Shown here one piece after another: positions 54,330-64,000 of a stretch of DNA of 64,000 nucleotides (position 1 is the stretch's first letter; each line of letters opens with the position of its first letter). Origin of the DNA: Panicum virgatum (lineage: Eukaryota > Streptophyta > Magnoliopsida > Poales > Poaceae). The position numbers and the translations under genes were made by a program. The stretch is taken from contig NC_053146.1 of assembly GCF_016808335.1 (NCBI RefSeq), positions 8,687,015 through 8,751,014 of the forward strand, written 5' to 3'. The notes under the pieces were generated by a model. The model did no database searches, had not been told where the DNA came from, and saw only the letters and a list, made by a program, of their open reading frames with translations.

Positions 54330-57062
54330 TCTACCATATTCCTCATTTCTGTATACCACTTCTTGCTCCTCAGCCGGCCACGTCACCCACCAGCAGCTGC
54401 CGTCGGATCTCCGAGCCATTGGATGTGATCGGTTGGAGCTGCTTCCGCATGTAGCGGCTTCCCCTGGTCATTGTTGCCCTCCTGACTTCTGCTACGAAAT
54501 TAATCAGCCAGATATTTCGTGACTCATCCATCCTCTCTCTCTCCAGTCTCCCGAACCTTCCCCTCGCGCGATCCCGACCGTGGCGCCGCCGCTCCCAGCC
54601 ACTGCCTCCGGCGCCGCTCTGAGCGGCCGCGCTCCCGAGCGCCATCCGCCCCCCCCCCCCAACCCGCACAGAGGTTGCGAGCCCGCCGCTGGTGGCCGCG
54701 GTGCCGCGAGGCCGCAGCTCCGCCCTCACCGGCTCAGATTCGCCAGGTGCTCCGTCTGTCCCAGCGCCGCGCACTCCACCCCTGCCTCTTCCTTGCTCTG
54801 ACGTCCCAACGCTGTGATGCGCTACCTCGGAGCCCCAGCGCAAGAAGACCCTAGCGGAGCAGCCCGGGCGCCGGCGTCTCCCTTGGTCCCACTCCCGTGT
54901 CCGTGTCGAGCCGGCGATGCCCCGCCAGTGCCTTTAGGCCGTGCGAACGTCCTCCAGGTTCCAGCATCCAGCCAAGCTCTGCCAGCCGCCGGGATTCCTG
55001 GGCACCTCTGGTGAGCACTAACTAATGAGTACAGACTACTACATATTCCCTTGAAAATGATATGAATTTTGTGCAGTCGTGTACACTCATATGCTTCAGA
55101 TGCCGGCTGCAATTTGTGATTCACCATATTAAATGGGGCTTATGCCGCATCTGTTGCCACGGAGTCCGCTGCCTAAACTGAAGGGTACAGATATTATTAT
55201 GCAACTATTCACAAGTCAGCATTTTGTCTACCTAAACTTACCTATTAATTCGAAGCCTATGTACTATCTTTTGTTGCTGTGGAAATGGTTTTGCTCCTTT
55301 TCGCTCATACCTCTGTACATCTGTAGTTTTCAGGCTACGAAGCTAATTTCAGAATTATTGCTTCCAAAACAGTATGTGCAATGCAATGGATCCACTGAGG
55401 ATCTTATTAACACATTCTAGAATGGTAGCGATTTATGATATATCAACAAATATAATATTGAGCCACAATGCAATGGATCCACTGAGAATCTTATTAAGCC
55501 ATTCTGGAATGGTAGCAATTTATGACATATCAATAAATATAATATTGAACCACAATGCAATGGATCCACTGAGAATCTTATTAGGCCATTCTGGAATGGT
55601 AGTGATTTATGATATATCAATAAATATAATATTGAACCACCCTTCCAGCCACTGAGAATCTTATTAAGTCATTCTGGAATGGCAACAATTTATGAAATAC
55701 CAATAAATGTAGTGTTGAACATTTGAACCACCCTCAGACTTGGGCATATGTGCAATGCGCTTTTTTTTTTACTTAATTCTCTGCATGTGTTGGCAGGGAG
55801 TTGCCTACCTAAACTCAATGGTACAAATATTATTGTTCAACTATTCACAGGTTATTATTATGCTTACGGCTTACCTAAACTTAGTTATTATTTGGGAGCC
55901 TATGTGTTATCTTTTGTTGTTATGGAAACAAATTTGCTCCTTTACATTCTTGCAATTTCCTCATACCTCTGCACATCTTTGGTTTTCAGGCATCGTCTAT
56001 TCTACTTACAGACTCATTTCTCGAATCAGAGCATCCAGAAATTTAAACCAACATATCTTGCTGTAATTTCAGCAGTTGACAGCCAAACAGCTGAGTATGC
56101 CTCTTCAATTAATCTGAAGGTGCCTCAGGTGGCATAATGACCTGTAAATCTGGAGTTTAGTCTGCACCTATTTTTGCAGTATATGTACTCTTCCAGTGCC
56201 CCTGTTAACTGAAACCAGTAGAAAAATCAGGTCAGAACTCTCAACCTTCTAAAAAGGAGATATGCTATTCCTTACATGATAAAAAAGTGAAATGTGCCAT
56301 TACTGTTTGCTTATGACAGAACATGACCTCACACTGTGCAGCATGTTGAATATCAAAATGTCAACCTTCCGTGAATGTACTTATCTCTTCTCCTATCCCA
56401 CTTAAAACATTCCTAATCAGTGTACGTAATACCTCATCATTTATTTCACACAAATTTCAGTTTGAAAGCAATACTGCACCAATTTAGCCACTCTACAAAG
56501 AGTTATAATTTTTCAAAAGCAATACTGCACCTATCTAGCCGCTCTACAATGGGTGATAATTTTACCATGTGCATTCCTTATTTCTTGCTCATTCATCATC
56601 AAAGCATTCCTGTGATGGCCCTTGCATGCCATCTAGCCAGTTCTAGAAAGACATGAACCTACTTTGGACAACTTAATCTCGCATCCTGTTTAACTATTTT
56701 TTATGCGAACAATCTTTATGCTTCTGATTGCTAAATCATTTGCATGAAAGCCAAGGAATAGGCTAATGAATGACATAACGTTTTTTTTTTTGGTGTTTTC
56801 CTTGCTACTACAGCTGCTTCTTGATGAAAAGTGTGACAGCAAGGTGCCACCATCAAATCATCTCTGCAAGATATCATTTCAAGAATAGTCTGTTCACGTG
56901 TGAAACATTAGGTTCTCTGATCTGTTCACTCTTTATCCTTTATTTAATACATAATACTTCAAAAAAATGTAATTGGGAGTTTCAATAATCTTTCTGTATG
57001 CCCATAATTACAGTAAGTATTACCAAACATGCCCCGCGCAATGCGCGGGGGGGACTGCCTAG
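54330..57062 (+). mobile_element. Probable Helitron, about 2.7 kb
   Basis: The 3' end is clear: a palindrome CCCCGCGCAATGCGCGGGG (57032-57050), then a short spacer and CTAG (57059-57062) followed by T. A possible 5' end is TCTACCATATTCC at 54330 after an A, giving the expected A...T insertion. The interior has a GC-rich exon-like part (54520-55016) and long AT-rich intron-like DNA, as in gene-capturing Helitrons. No Rep/helicase is present, so it is non-autonomous. I do not recognise a captured gene. Confidence 0.55.
55381..55720. repeat. 87-bp minisatellite, nearly four copies
   Basis: Units begin ATGCAATGGATCCACTGAG at 55381, 55468 and 55555 (spacing exactly 87). A fourth, shorter unit starts near 55642. 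Copies differ at a few positions. Confidence 0.9.
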
Positions 57063-57271
57063 TATCTAGTTATATGTACAAAATGATCTAGACTACTCCT
57101 GTTGAGATGCATTATATATGGCGCATCTAGTAGCCCATTTAACCTCAAAATGACATAGCTAACAAGACCTGATAGTGGTCTAGCTAGTTTTTTTTTAGGG
57201 GCTAGTGGTCTAGCTTGTCTATAACATACTAACGGGCCATGATTTCGAGCCCTGTCGTGAGCCATGGCTCC
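57063..57271. other. No gene recognised
   Basis: AT-rich DNA after the Helitron end. Confidence 0.3.
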
Positions 57272-57530
57272 ACGTGGGACCCATATAATATTCATACGGG
57301 ACCCATGTATTCTTAATGTGGGACTCATGCCTTGACCCCATGTGGGACCCATGTAATGTTCATACGGGACCCACATGGGACCCACGTACTCTTCCGGTAG
57401 GGCTCACGTACTATTATGGTGGGCTCTTTAGGTGGAACCCACATACTATTCAGGTGGGACCCACATACTATTCAGGTGGTACTGTTCATAGGTTTGCACG
57501 TACTCTTCAAATAGGACCCACATGGGACCA
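57272..57530. repeat. GTGGGACCCA-type degenerate minisatellite
   Basis: GGGACCCA(C/T) words recur every 20-30 bp. The clearest adjacent pair is GTGGAACCCACATACTATTC and GTGGGACCCACATACTATTC at 57432 and 57454, a 22-bp period. Confidence 0.7.
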
Positions 57531-58804
57531 CGACTCTATTGAATGAGTCTCTTTTGTCTTTTTCAAAAAATTATGTTCCTTCTATTATTTCAAAACATAA
57601 AATATATTTAATTATTTTTATATAAAAAATAATAACTAGACTTTGTATATTACGTCCGCATGTGGTAACTCTACTACTTTCTGAATTTTGCTTTCACTTT
57701 GTAAACTCGCAAAATATAGTCGAATTATTCATTCATTGCTAAGCTTATCATTTTTCCCCTACCAAAAGCAATATTCAATGTACATTAATCCATCAACTAT
57801 ACCTACTAAAATAAAAAAATAGTGAATCCCTAACAAAAATAATATGTATCTCTATACTAAAATATCTGTAATTGCCACGCTCTTAAACTCTGAACTGCTA
57901 TACCAAATTTAATGTAACTTTTATATTTGCTTTAATACATCGATACGATGTTGCTTTGAACATAGCAGGGGAAAATATTTTTCCATCATTACTTTAGGCC
58001 AATATTTTAGGTATAGGCGTGCCACGTCGACCTGTCTAGTTAATCTGAAGCTGTCTAGTTTGGTAGGATCCAGCAGGAGTTGAGATTTATCCGGTAGCGT
58101 ACGTGTTGGCCGTCCTTCTCGCTTTCTCAATCCTCACGGGCAGCTGCTGATAAAGCCCACGGTAATCGGATCACGGCGATCTGGCCATGCATGCAAGGAT
58201 GTGTGGCCCCTACACTTGGCTGGTACATGTGTCAGTGTGTGCAAGCAAAGAGATAGGATATCGTAGGAACAACGAGATCCTACACACGCGTGCATGGCTT
58301 CATCTTCATGCATCACCTATCAACATCTAGGGGATCAAAGGATCAAACTTAGTTTGATCTAGGGGCTTGTAGTGTGCTAATGACCATTCTCCTGCCACAA
58401 AATTTCAAGACTCCCTCTAGCCTTCAAATAACTATTGTTATGGTATGCACTTCAAATTAACTTTTGAAAATGGTATGACCAGATTCTTCTTCAATACTAG
58501 CAGTTTCAAAACATTGCAGATTTACTATATATCTTAAATGTGTTTAATGCTATTAACTAAAGGTTAAAATAGTGTTTCAGTGACCATGTCGCCTTTTGAA
58601 ATGACAACTATATATATTTTGAAGACAACGGAATAGCTCTAATGTTCATAACGCGCAATAGTTATGAGTTCTTGAATATACGAACGACAGTCACACAGCT
58701 CAACATTTCTTTTCTCGAATACACAGCTCAACATTTCTCATATAGTTTAACCTCCCAACATCCTCTATCAGAGTAACACTTAATAATAGTTTTACATCTC
58801 CGTT
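57531..58804. other. Intergenic DNA downstream of the sugar transporter
   Basis: AT-rich with no recognisable gene. ATCTCTATACTAAAATA near 57848 resembles a Helitron 5' end, and a CTAGT occurs at 58047, but no convincing hairpin precedes it. Confidence 0.4.
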
Positions 58805-58834
58805 ATCATCATCATCATCATCATCATCATCATC
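58805..58834. repeat. (ATC)10 microsatellite
   Basis: Ten perfect ATC units. It lies 115 bp beyond the transporter stop codon and may fall in the 3' UTR. Confidence 0.9.
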
Positions 58835-58948
58835 GGAATCCGGCAGATTTATAGAATGACAATTATCTGTATATAGGAATTAATCCATCTAAATAGAATT
58901 AAGTATACTAAAGTCTAAAACCGAACGGGATAATCTATCATCGTCGGA

Positions 58949-60490
58949 TTAGCAGTTGTTGACCCTGGCCTCATTGGCGCCATCGCCGAAGCACCTCTTC
59001 CAGAACCAGTGGCGGCGCCAGACCCTGCCCACCATCTCGTCGATGGGCACGCCCTTGGTCTCCGGCAGGAGGACGAGCACGAAGGCCCCCATGACGACGA
59101 TCCACGCGGCGAAGAAGAAGAAGATGAAGGCCCTCATGGCGCACATCATGGACAGGAACGCCTGCGCGATGAGGAAGGTGAAGAGCATGTTGGAGCTGAC
59201 GGCGATGGAGAACCCCGCCGCGCGCGTCTCCAGCGGGAACGTCTCCGACGGGATCAGCCACCCCAGCGGGCCCCACGACCACGCGAAGCTCGACACGTAG
59301 ACGCAGATGAGGACGACGATGGCCACCGCCCACGCGCGCCCCGGGCTGCCGTCGGCCCGCACGTGCGCCACCATGATCCCGCCGACGGCCGCCTGCGCGA
59401 CGAGCATCTGCGCGCACGCCTCCAGGAGGAGCTTCCGGCGGCCGACCCTGTCGACGAGGACGATGGAGACGACGGTGGAGGCGACGTTGACGCAGCCGGT
59501 GACGACGGCGGAGAGGAGCGAGCCGGCGGCCCCGAAGCCCATGGTCTGGAACAGCACCGGCGCGTAGAACATGATGGCATTGATGCCCGTGAACTGCTGG
59601 AACACCTGCATGGCGACCGCGATCACCAGCGGCGGCCGGCTCTCCGGGCGGAGCAGCCGGCGGTAGGGCTTCTCCTCGGCGTTGAGCGCGGCGGCCGCGT
59701 CGCACGCGGCCCGGATTTCGGCGAACTCGCCGTCCACGTCCGCGGTGCCGCGGATCTTCTCCAGCGTCCGCCGGCCTTCCTCGGCGCGGCCGCGCTCGAC
59801 GAGGCTCGTCGGGGTCTCGGTGATGGCGAGCGAGCCGACGAACAGCACCGCCGCGGGCGCCGCGGCGCCGCCGAGCGCATAGCGCCAGCCGGCGGGGTGG
59901 ACGCCGGCGGCGAAGTAGTTGACGACGTTGGCGACGAGGATGCCGACGGTGACGTTGAGCTGGAAGAGGATGTTGAGCGCGCCGCGGATGCGCGCGGGCG
60001 CGATCTCGGAGAGGAAGAGCGGCGCGGCCTGGTTGCCGAACCCGACGCCGACGCCGAGGCAGACGCGGCCGACGATGAGCATGGCGAGCCCCGCGGCGCC
60101 GGCGCAGAGCGCGCTGCCGGCGAGGAAGAAGGCGGAGGCCGCCTGCATGGTGCGCCGGCGGCCGAAGCGCGTGCACGCCCGCGACGCCGCGAAGCTGGCG
60201 GCCAGCGCCGCCAGGTACAGCGACGACGTGAAGAGCTGCAGGCGCTGGTCGTCGAACTTGCAGTAGTTGTTCTCCCGCGCCCGGTGCTTCCGCGCGTACA
60301 CCGCCGGGAAGAAGCGCACCAGGAAGTCGTCCATGGCCGTCACGCCCCCGGAGATGCCGACGTCGTAGCCGAACATGAGGCCGCTGGTGGCGGCGACGAC
60401 GCCGCAGATCCAGACGTACCAGGTGATCTTGCCCCCGAACTCCCGGCGGCCGGCGGCGGCGGGCTTGGAGACGGCCAAACCCCCGGCCAT
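58949..60490 (-). CDS. STP-type H+/monosaccharide symporter (major facilitator superfamily)
   Basis: An intact single exon encodes 513 residues from the ATG at 60488-60490; an in-frame TTG nine codons upstream is not a plausible start. The protein would import hexoses with protons across the plasma membrane. Visible MFS sugar-porter marks are GYDVGISGG (41-49), RFGRR (108-112), GRVCLGVGVG (141-150), SEIAPARIRG (161-170), QQFTGINAIMFYAP (298-311), DRVGRR (347-352), SWGPLGWLIPSE (405-416) and PETKG (476-480). About 12 membrane helices are expected. D43 and R142 correspond to the proton-coupling pair, and C77 and C450 to the lid disulphide, described for AtSTP10. The length is usual for the family. 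The sequence is very GC-rich, like many grass genes. I cannot assign a specific MST/STP number. Confidence 0.95.
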   Translation of the reverse strand: MAGGLAVSKPAAAGRREFGGKITWYVWICGVVAATSGLMFGYDVGISGGVTAMDDFLVRFFPAVYARKHRARENNYCKFDDQRLQLFTSSLYLAALAASFAASRACTRFGRRRTMQAASAFFLAGSALCAGAAGLAMLIVGRVCLGVGVGFGNQAAPLFLSEIAPARIRGALNILFQLNVTVGILVANVVNYFAAGVHPAGWRYALGGAAAPAAVLFVGSLAITETPTSLVERGRAEEGRRTLEKIRGTADVDGEFAEIRAACDAAAALNAEEKPYRRLLRPESRPPLVIAVAMQVFQQFTGINAIMFYAPVLFQTMGFGAAGSLLSAVVTGCVNVASTVVSIVLVDRVGRRKLLLEACAQMLVAQAAVGGIMVAHVRADGSPGRAWAVAIVVLICVYVSSFAWSWGPLGWLIPSETFPLETRAAGFSIAVSSNMLFTFLIAQAFLSMMCAMRAFIFFFFAAWIVVMGAFVLVLLPETKGVPIDEMVGRVWRRHWFWKRCFGDGANEARVNNC

Positions 60491-60606
60491 TCCTCCGATC
60501 GATCCTCGCGCGTGCAAGATGCGGCTCGATCGGCCGGGACAGTGGAGTGGAGATCGGAGTACTACGCGGTGGAGATCAGGAGATGGAGAGGCGGGCTGCT
60601 GGCCTG

Positions 60607-60614
60607 CTTAAATA
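60607..60614 (-). promoter_or_regulatory. TATA-like box of the sugar transporter
   Basis: Minus-strand TATTTAAG lies about 117 bp before the ATG, a plausible distance for a short leader. A G at -3 and G at +4 around the ATG fit plant start context. Confidence 0.55.
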
Positions 60615-60999
60615 GAGGGAGGGAGGGAGGGCGATGGATAAGGCGGGCAGGGGAGTTGACGCGGTTCCTCGGGAGTTCAATTTGCTGAACGGATAAAGGA
60701 TAATTGAAGGATAATGGCAGTTGTTCAGGTACGCCCTCCGATGGATAATGGCAGCATGCTCGTGCGGACGTGCTTATTTTTCTCACTTTTTTTAAAATCA
60801 ACTTTTCCTGATATAACACTTCTTCTTGCAACTTTTTAGAGCATCTTCAAAAGTTTGTCATACTGTATTTGGTAAATTTTGTGATTTGCCAACTCTCAAA
60901 ACTATTTGCCAAGTAAAAAACAGTTCGATCTCCAATAGTTTACTATTTCGGATGTAAGAATTGTAACCCTTCATCTGTAATGTATATGCTCAATCTGTT
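60615..60999. other. Upstream region of the sugar transporter; MITE start
   Basis: Probable promoter DNA. GAGCATCTTCAAAAGTTTGT at 60839 resembles the left end of a GAGCA-type MITE, without a visible right end. Confidence 0.4.
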
Positions 61000-62109
61000 T
61001 GGCTTCTTGATTACAATTGAAACCCTTCTTCATATTAGTGTCTTACATATTTGTGCATCACAACAACAAAATATCATTAGCACATTTTATATATCGTGGT
61101 CTACAATATATATATTTTGTTTGTCATCATCCTCTCTGCAGTCTAACCTGTATAACTTCACAGTGCTAACATGGTTGTAATAATATTGTTCACTTCATGT
61201 AATTGGTCTGCATTGTACATACATCTCAAAGTTTACTGGTTTTACTTTTTACTAGTTCTGGTTGATATTACAGTTCAAACAAGTGGCTATTGATATGTTG
61301 CCTTTGGCTCTGCTGCATCTAGTTCCGTTGGCTCTGCTGTATCCAGTTGCTTATGGCTTTTTTGAATTTTCCCTATTTCCCTTCATCTAAATCACACTAA
61401 AATTTGTATTAGGCTAACTATATGTGAATTATATACATCTCAATATTTTTTATACAATTGAAACCCTTCTCAGATTAGTGTCCTACATATTTGTGCATCA
61501 CAACAACAAAATGTCATTAGAATATTTTATATACAGTGGTATACAATATATATATATTTTTTGTCTGTCATCATCCTCTCTACAGTCTAACTTGTATAAC
61601 TTCACAGTGCTAACATGGCTGTAATAATATTGTTCACTTCATGTAATTGGTCTGCATTGTACATACATCTCAAAGTTGGCTGGTTTTACTTTTTACTAGT
61701 TTTGGTTGATATTACAGTTCAAACAAGTGGCTATTGATATGTTGCCTTTGGCTCTGCTGCATCTAGTTCCCTTGGCTCTGTTGTATCCAATTGCTTATGG
61801 CTTTTTTGAGTTTTCCCTATTTTCCTTCATCTAAATCACACTGAAATTTGTATTAGTCTAACTATATGTGAATTATATACATCTCAACATTTTATATATA
61901 ATTGAAACCCTTCTTCAGATTAGTGTCCTACATATTTGTGCATCAAAACAATAAAATATCATTAGCACATTTTATATACAGTGGTCTACAATATATATAT
62001 TTTGTCTGTCATCATCCTCTCTGCAGTCTAACTTGTATAACTTCACAGTGCTAACATGGCTGTAATAATATTGTTCACTTCATGTAATTGGTCTGCATTG
62101 TACATACAT
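61000..62109. repeat. ~442-bp tandem repeat, 2.5 copies
   Basis: AACCCTTCT occurs at 61022, 61462 and 61906 (spacing 440 and 444). Each unit holds TGTGCATCACAACAACAAAA, CATCATCCTCTC and CACTTCATGTAATTGGTCTG. The third copy stops at ATTGTACATACATG and is followed by unrelated GC-rich DNA. No conserved protein is encoded. Confidence 0.9.
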
Positions 62110-62485
62110 GCGGCGCGGCGTGGGTCCGGGGAAGTTGAAGCGGTGCCGAGGAGGTGGAGAGGCGTGGGTCCGGCAGGGCGGACCCACCAATCGATGAAGA
62201 CTAGGTGCATTACATTAGATAGACCGATTTGGCTATATGATTGTGGGCAGTAATGCTACTAAGACCATCCCCAACCTTCCTATTAGGATGGTGTCCATAG
62301 CATTAATGATACTGCCACATAAGCAATTTGGTGACATGGCAAGAGAATTAAAGAGGGAAAAGATAGATATGATTTCTCATGCAAGACTCCATGTCTACAC
62401 AAGAACCAAGAAAGAGAGAGGAGTGATAGGGTAAGTCAAAGGAGAGAAGAGAGATGATTGAAGGGTAAAAACCAAGATGGACATG
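62110..62485. other. No gene; MITE-like DNA
   Basis: AAGACCATCCCCAACC near 62257 is typical of a Harbinger-like MITE left end. Its CTCATGCAAGACTCCATG word recurs at about 62847 beyond the next MITE. Confidence 0.4.
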
Positions 62486-62838
62486 GGCCATGTTTGGAGA
62501 ACTAGCTAAGGGTTAGAGTTAGAGTTAGAAAGTAGCCCTTGCAAATAACCCTTCCTCAAAGTAGCTCTTGGGCTGTTTGGATCCAAGGGTTATTTGGGGT
62601 TAGTTGGCAATTAAAGCACTTTAGCACCCCTTGGATGGAGAGGAGAGAGAGGGGAAAAGCAGTGGTGTCCACTAGAAGTAACCCATTTAGCACCCCTTGG
62701 ATGAGCTAGTTTCTTTGGAGGGGGGGGGGGGGTTAGTTCCAACTAGCCCCAAATAACCCTCCATGTTTGGCTACCCAAGAGTTATTTGGACCCCAACTAA
62801 CCCCAAATAACTCTAACTCATGGGATCCAAACATGGCC
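62486..62838. mobile_element. MITE with GGCCATGTTTGGA ends, 353 bp
   Basis: GGCCATGTTTGGA at 62486-62498 is a perfect inverted repeat of TCCAAACATGGCC at 62826-62838, flanked by ATG on both sides. Longer inverted words (GGGGTTAGTTGG, CCAACTAACCCC) extend the pairing. The ends resemble Tourist/Harbinger (GG-CATGTTTGG), though the TSD is not the usual TWA. A 15-base G run lies near 62718. Confidence 0.75.
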
Positions 62839-62847
62839 ATGGTTTCT

Positions 62848-63655
62848 CATGCAAGACTCCATGCTACATGAACATTGAGTGTAAAACAAGCATAAAATAT
62901 CATGACATGACATGTAATCATGACAAGTTATACAAGTCTCTGAATAGATGCACCGTACGTTGTCCTTTTATGGAACTGGCTTTGCCCCTGGCTAGCAGGC
63001 ACCGTACGGGGAAGGAGACTGATGTGAACTATCAGCACGCACAGCCTCTCTCAGTGGCGAATCTAGTCGGAACATTTATAGGGCAGGGTTAATAACCCAG
63101 CCGGCTGCATGCCCTGCCATGCGCCAGCTTTGGCACCAGCAGCAAGCTGCAAGACAGCGGCTGGGTTCGGCCAGGCCAATGAGCAGGAGGTGAGGGCGTC
63201 CCTTCCATCCGGCGGTAAGCCAGATGCCTACTTTCTTCTCTCTCTTCTTCTCTCACTCCACATAGGATTCAGTCTACTTGCAGCCCACTATAATACTTGC
63301 TCTTAGAGAGGGCTCATGATCACTCTCTTTTCTTGCTCCCCTTCTCTTTCTCCTCCCCTCCTGTTTCTCTTCATTGTTTCATCCAGTCCAGAGCCTGTGC
63401 TTCTACAACATTTTACATTCATGTCATGTTATGTTCTAGACTCCATGTTCATGTAGCATTTGACTGTGATTGATGGTAGTGGCATGGCGTAAGTTGCGAT
63501 AGAGCAGATCAAACTGTGCCTGCTGAGACGTCACATCAGTCTCTGTCAACCTGCTGGCCAGGGGTGATGCCATCAGATCCATATTGACCACGAACGCTAC
63601 ATGCATACAAAGTCTTGTATAACTTGTCATGATTATATATCATGTCATGCTTCGT
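62848..63655. repeat. Imperfect long inverted repeat (arms ~62886-63050 and ~63490-63655)
   Basis: ATCATGACAAGTTATACAAG (left) pairs with CTTGTATAACTTGTCATGAT (right). Further in, CCCCTGGCTAGCAGG pairs with CCTGCTGGCCAGGGG and GAGACTGATGTGA with TCACATCAGTCTC. The loop holds an inverted relative of the MITE at 40051. A transcript could fold into a long hairpin. Confidence 0.65.
63070..63306 (-). mobile_element. GAGCA-type MITE fragment in the inverted-repeat loop
   Basis: On the minus strand from 63306 it reads AGAGCAAGTATTATAGTGGG, and then GAATCCTATGTGGAGTGAGA, homologous to the left part of 40051-40540. Confidence 0.5.
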
Positions 63656-64000
63656 TTAGAGATAAACTATTATTTACACTTGTGCCAGTGCACCAGGCAG
63701 AAGCAACGTGGCTTCACCCCTGCTGCTGGCTACTACAGTAGTTTGCGTACGCTACTAACTCACACCGCATGTGAACCGAGACGACGCTATGGCAGTACCG
63801 TTGAGTTTTCTGGACTCACCGGTCACACAGGACATGTTCACCGGACTATACACCCCAGGACGGACCTGTCGATCTATCCGGTGAAGTTAACGGTCTTACC
63901 CCTCTAAATCTACTGGATTGCCCATGTAAATCTTCGTGGGATGTGACCGCCGCCTGCACCCATCCGGCCCATCCACCTCGTTGGCTGCTTGGGTTGTTTC
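63656..64000. other. No gene recognised
   Basis: Right edge of the window; no coding signal or repeat recognised. Confidence 0.4.

Noticed and set aside
57849..58050. Second, tiny Helitron from TCTCTATACTA to CTAGT
   Set aside because: No convincing terminal hairpin and an implausibly short length.
60491..60517. Nine extra N-terminal residues on the sugar transporter
   Set aside because: The upstream codon is TTG, not ATG; the ATG at 60488-60490 has good context and gives the family's usual N-terminus.
59009..60688. 559-codon plus-strand frame over the sugar transporter
   Set aside because: It is the antisense shadow of a very GC-rich gene, full of E, D, R and A, with no domain. The minus-strand 401-codon frame at 58971-60176 is likewise a frame-shifted shadow.

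Overview
This is a repeat-dominated stretch of a grass (Poaceae) nuclear genome. The signs are a DUF4220/DUF594 gene, a GC-rich single-exon monosaccharide transporter, Sirevirus and other Copia retrotransposons, CACTA, hAT, Stowaway and Helitron elements, and a candidate miR2118-type phasiRNA cluster. I cannot name the species; a panicoid grass would fit. Most reading frames here are retrotransposon remnants or chance frames in GC-rich leaders.

Layout. 1-10 kb: mostly nested transposons, namely a 569-bp CACTA (868-1436), a 164-bp hAT MITE (2320-2483), a 3.8-kb non-autonomous CACTA (2915-6714) and LTR debris (6718-9717). 10-12.7 kb, minus strand: a DUF4220/DUF594 gene split by a 244-bp hAT element, with the intact C-terminal DUF594 part still in frame on the far side. 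12.7-18.8 kb: a tandem repeat carrying a solo LTR, another hAT MITE and GC-rich leader-like DNA. 18789-25031: a Copia element with both LTRs. 25279-25436: a TBL/DUF231 exon fragment. 25818-35644: a Sirevirus with a truncated 5' LTR. 36370-41625: a long inverted repeat (arms about 700 bp) enclosing a piece of mitochondrial nad1. 41778-42341: a second small CACTA carrying a tRNA-like module.

42.4-52.3 kb: a non-coding, internally duplicated block with ten same-strand sites resembling the grass miR2118 target. I read it as a candidate reproductive 21-nt PHAS cluster; this is the most interesting part of the window. Copy B of the duplication is interrupted by a CACTA-like element that itself holds a perfect solo Sirevirus LTR (48280-50226, TSD AAATA).

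52.7-58.9 kb: an LTR remnant, a 444-bp hAT element, a likely Helitron (about 54330-57062) and minisatellites. 58949-60490, minus strand: an intact STP-type H+/monosaccharide symporter. 61-64 kb: a 442-bp tandem repeat, a MITE and an imperfect long inverted repeat.

Only the sugar transporter looks like an intact protein gene; the DUF4220 gene makes at best an altered protein. The two genes show no functional link. All identifications come from reading the sequence and recalled family knowledge; no database search was run.
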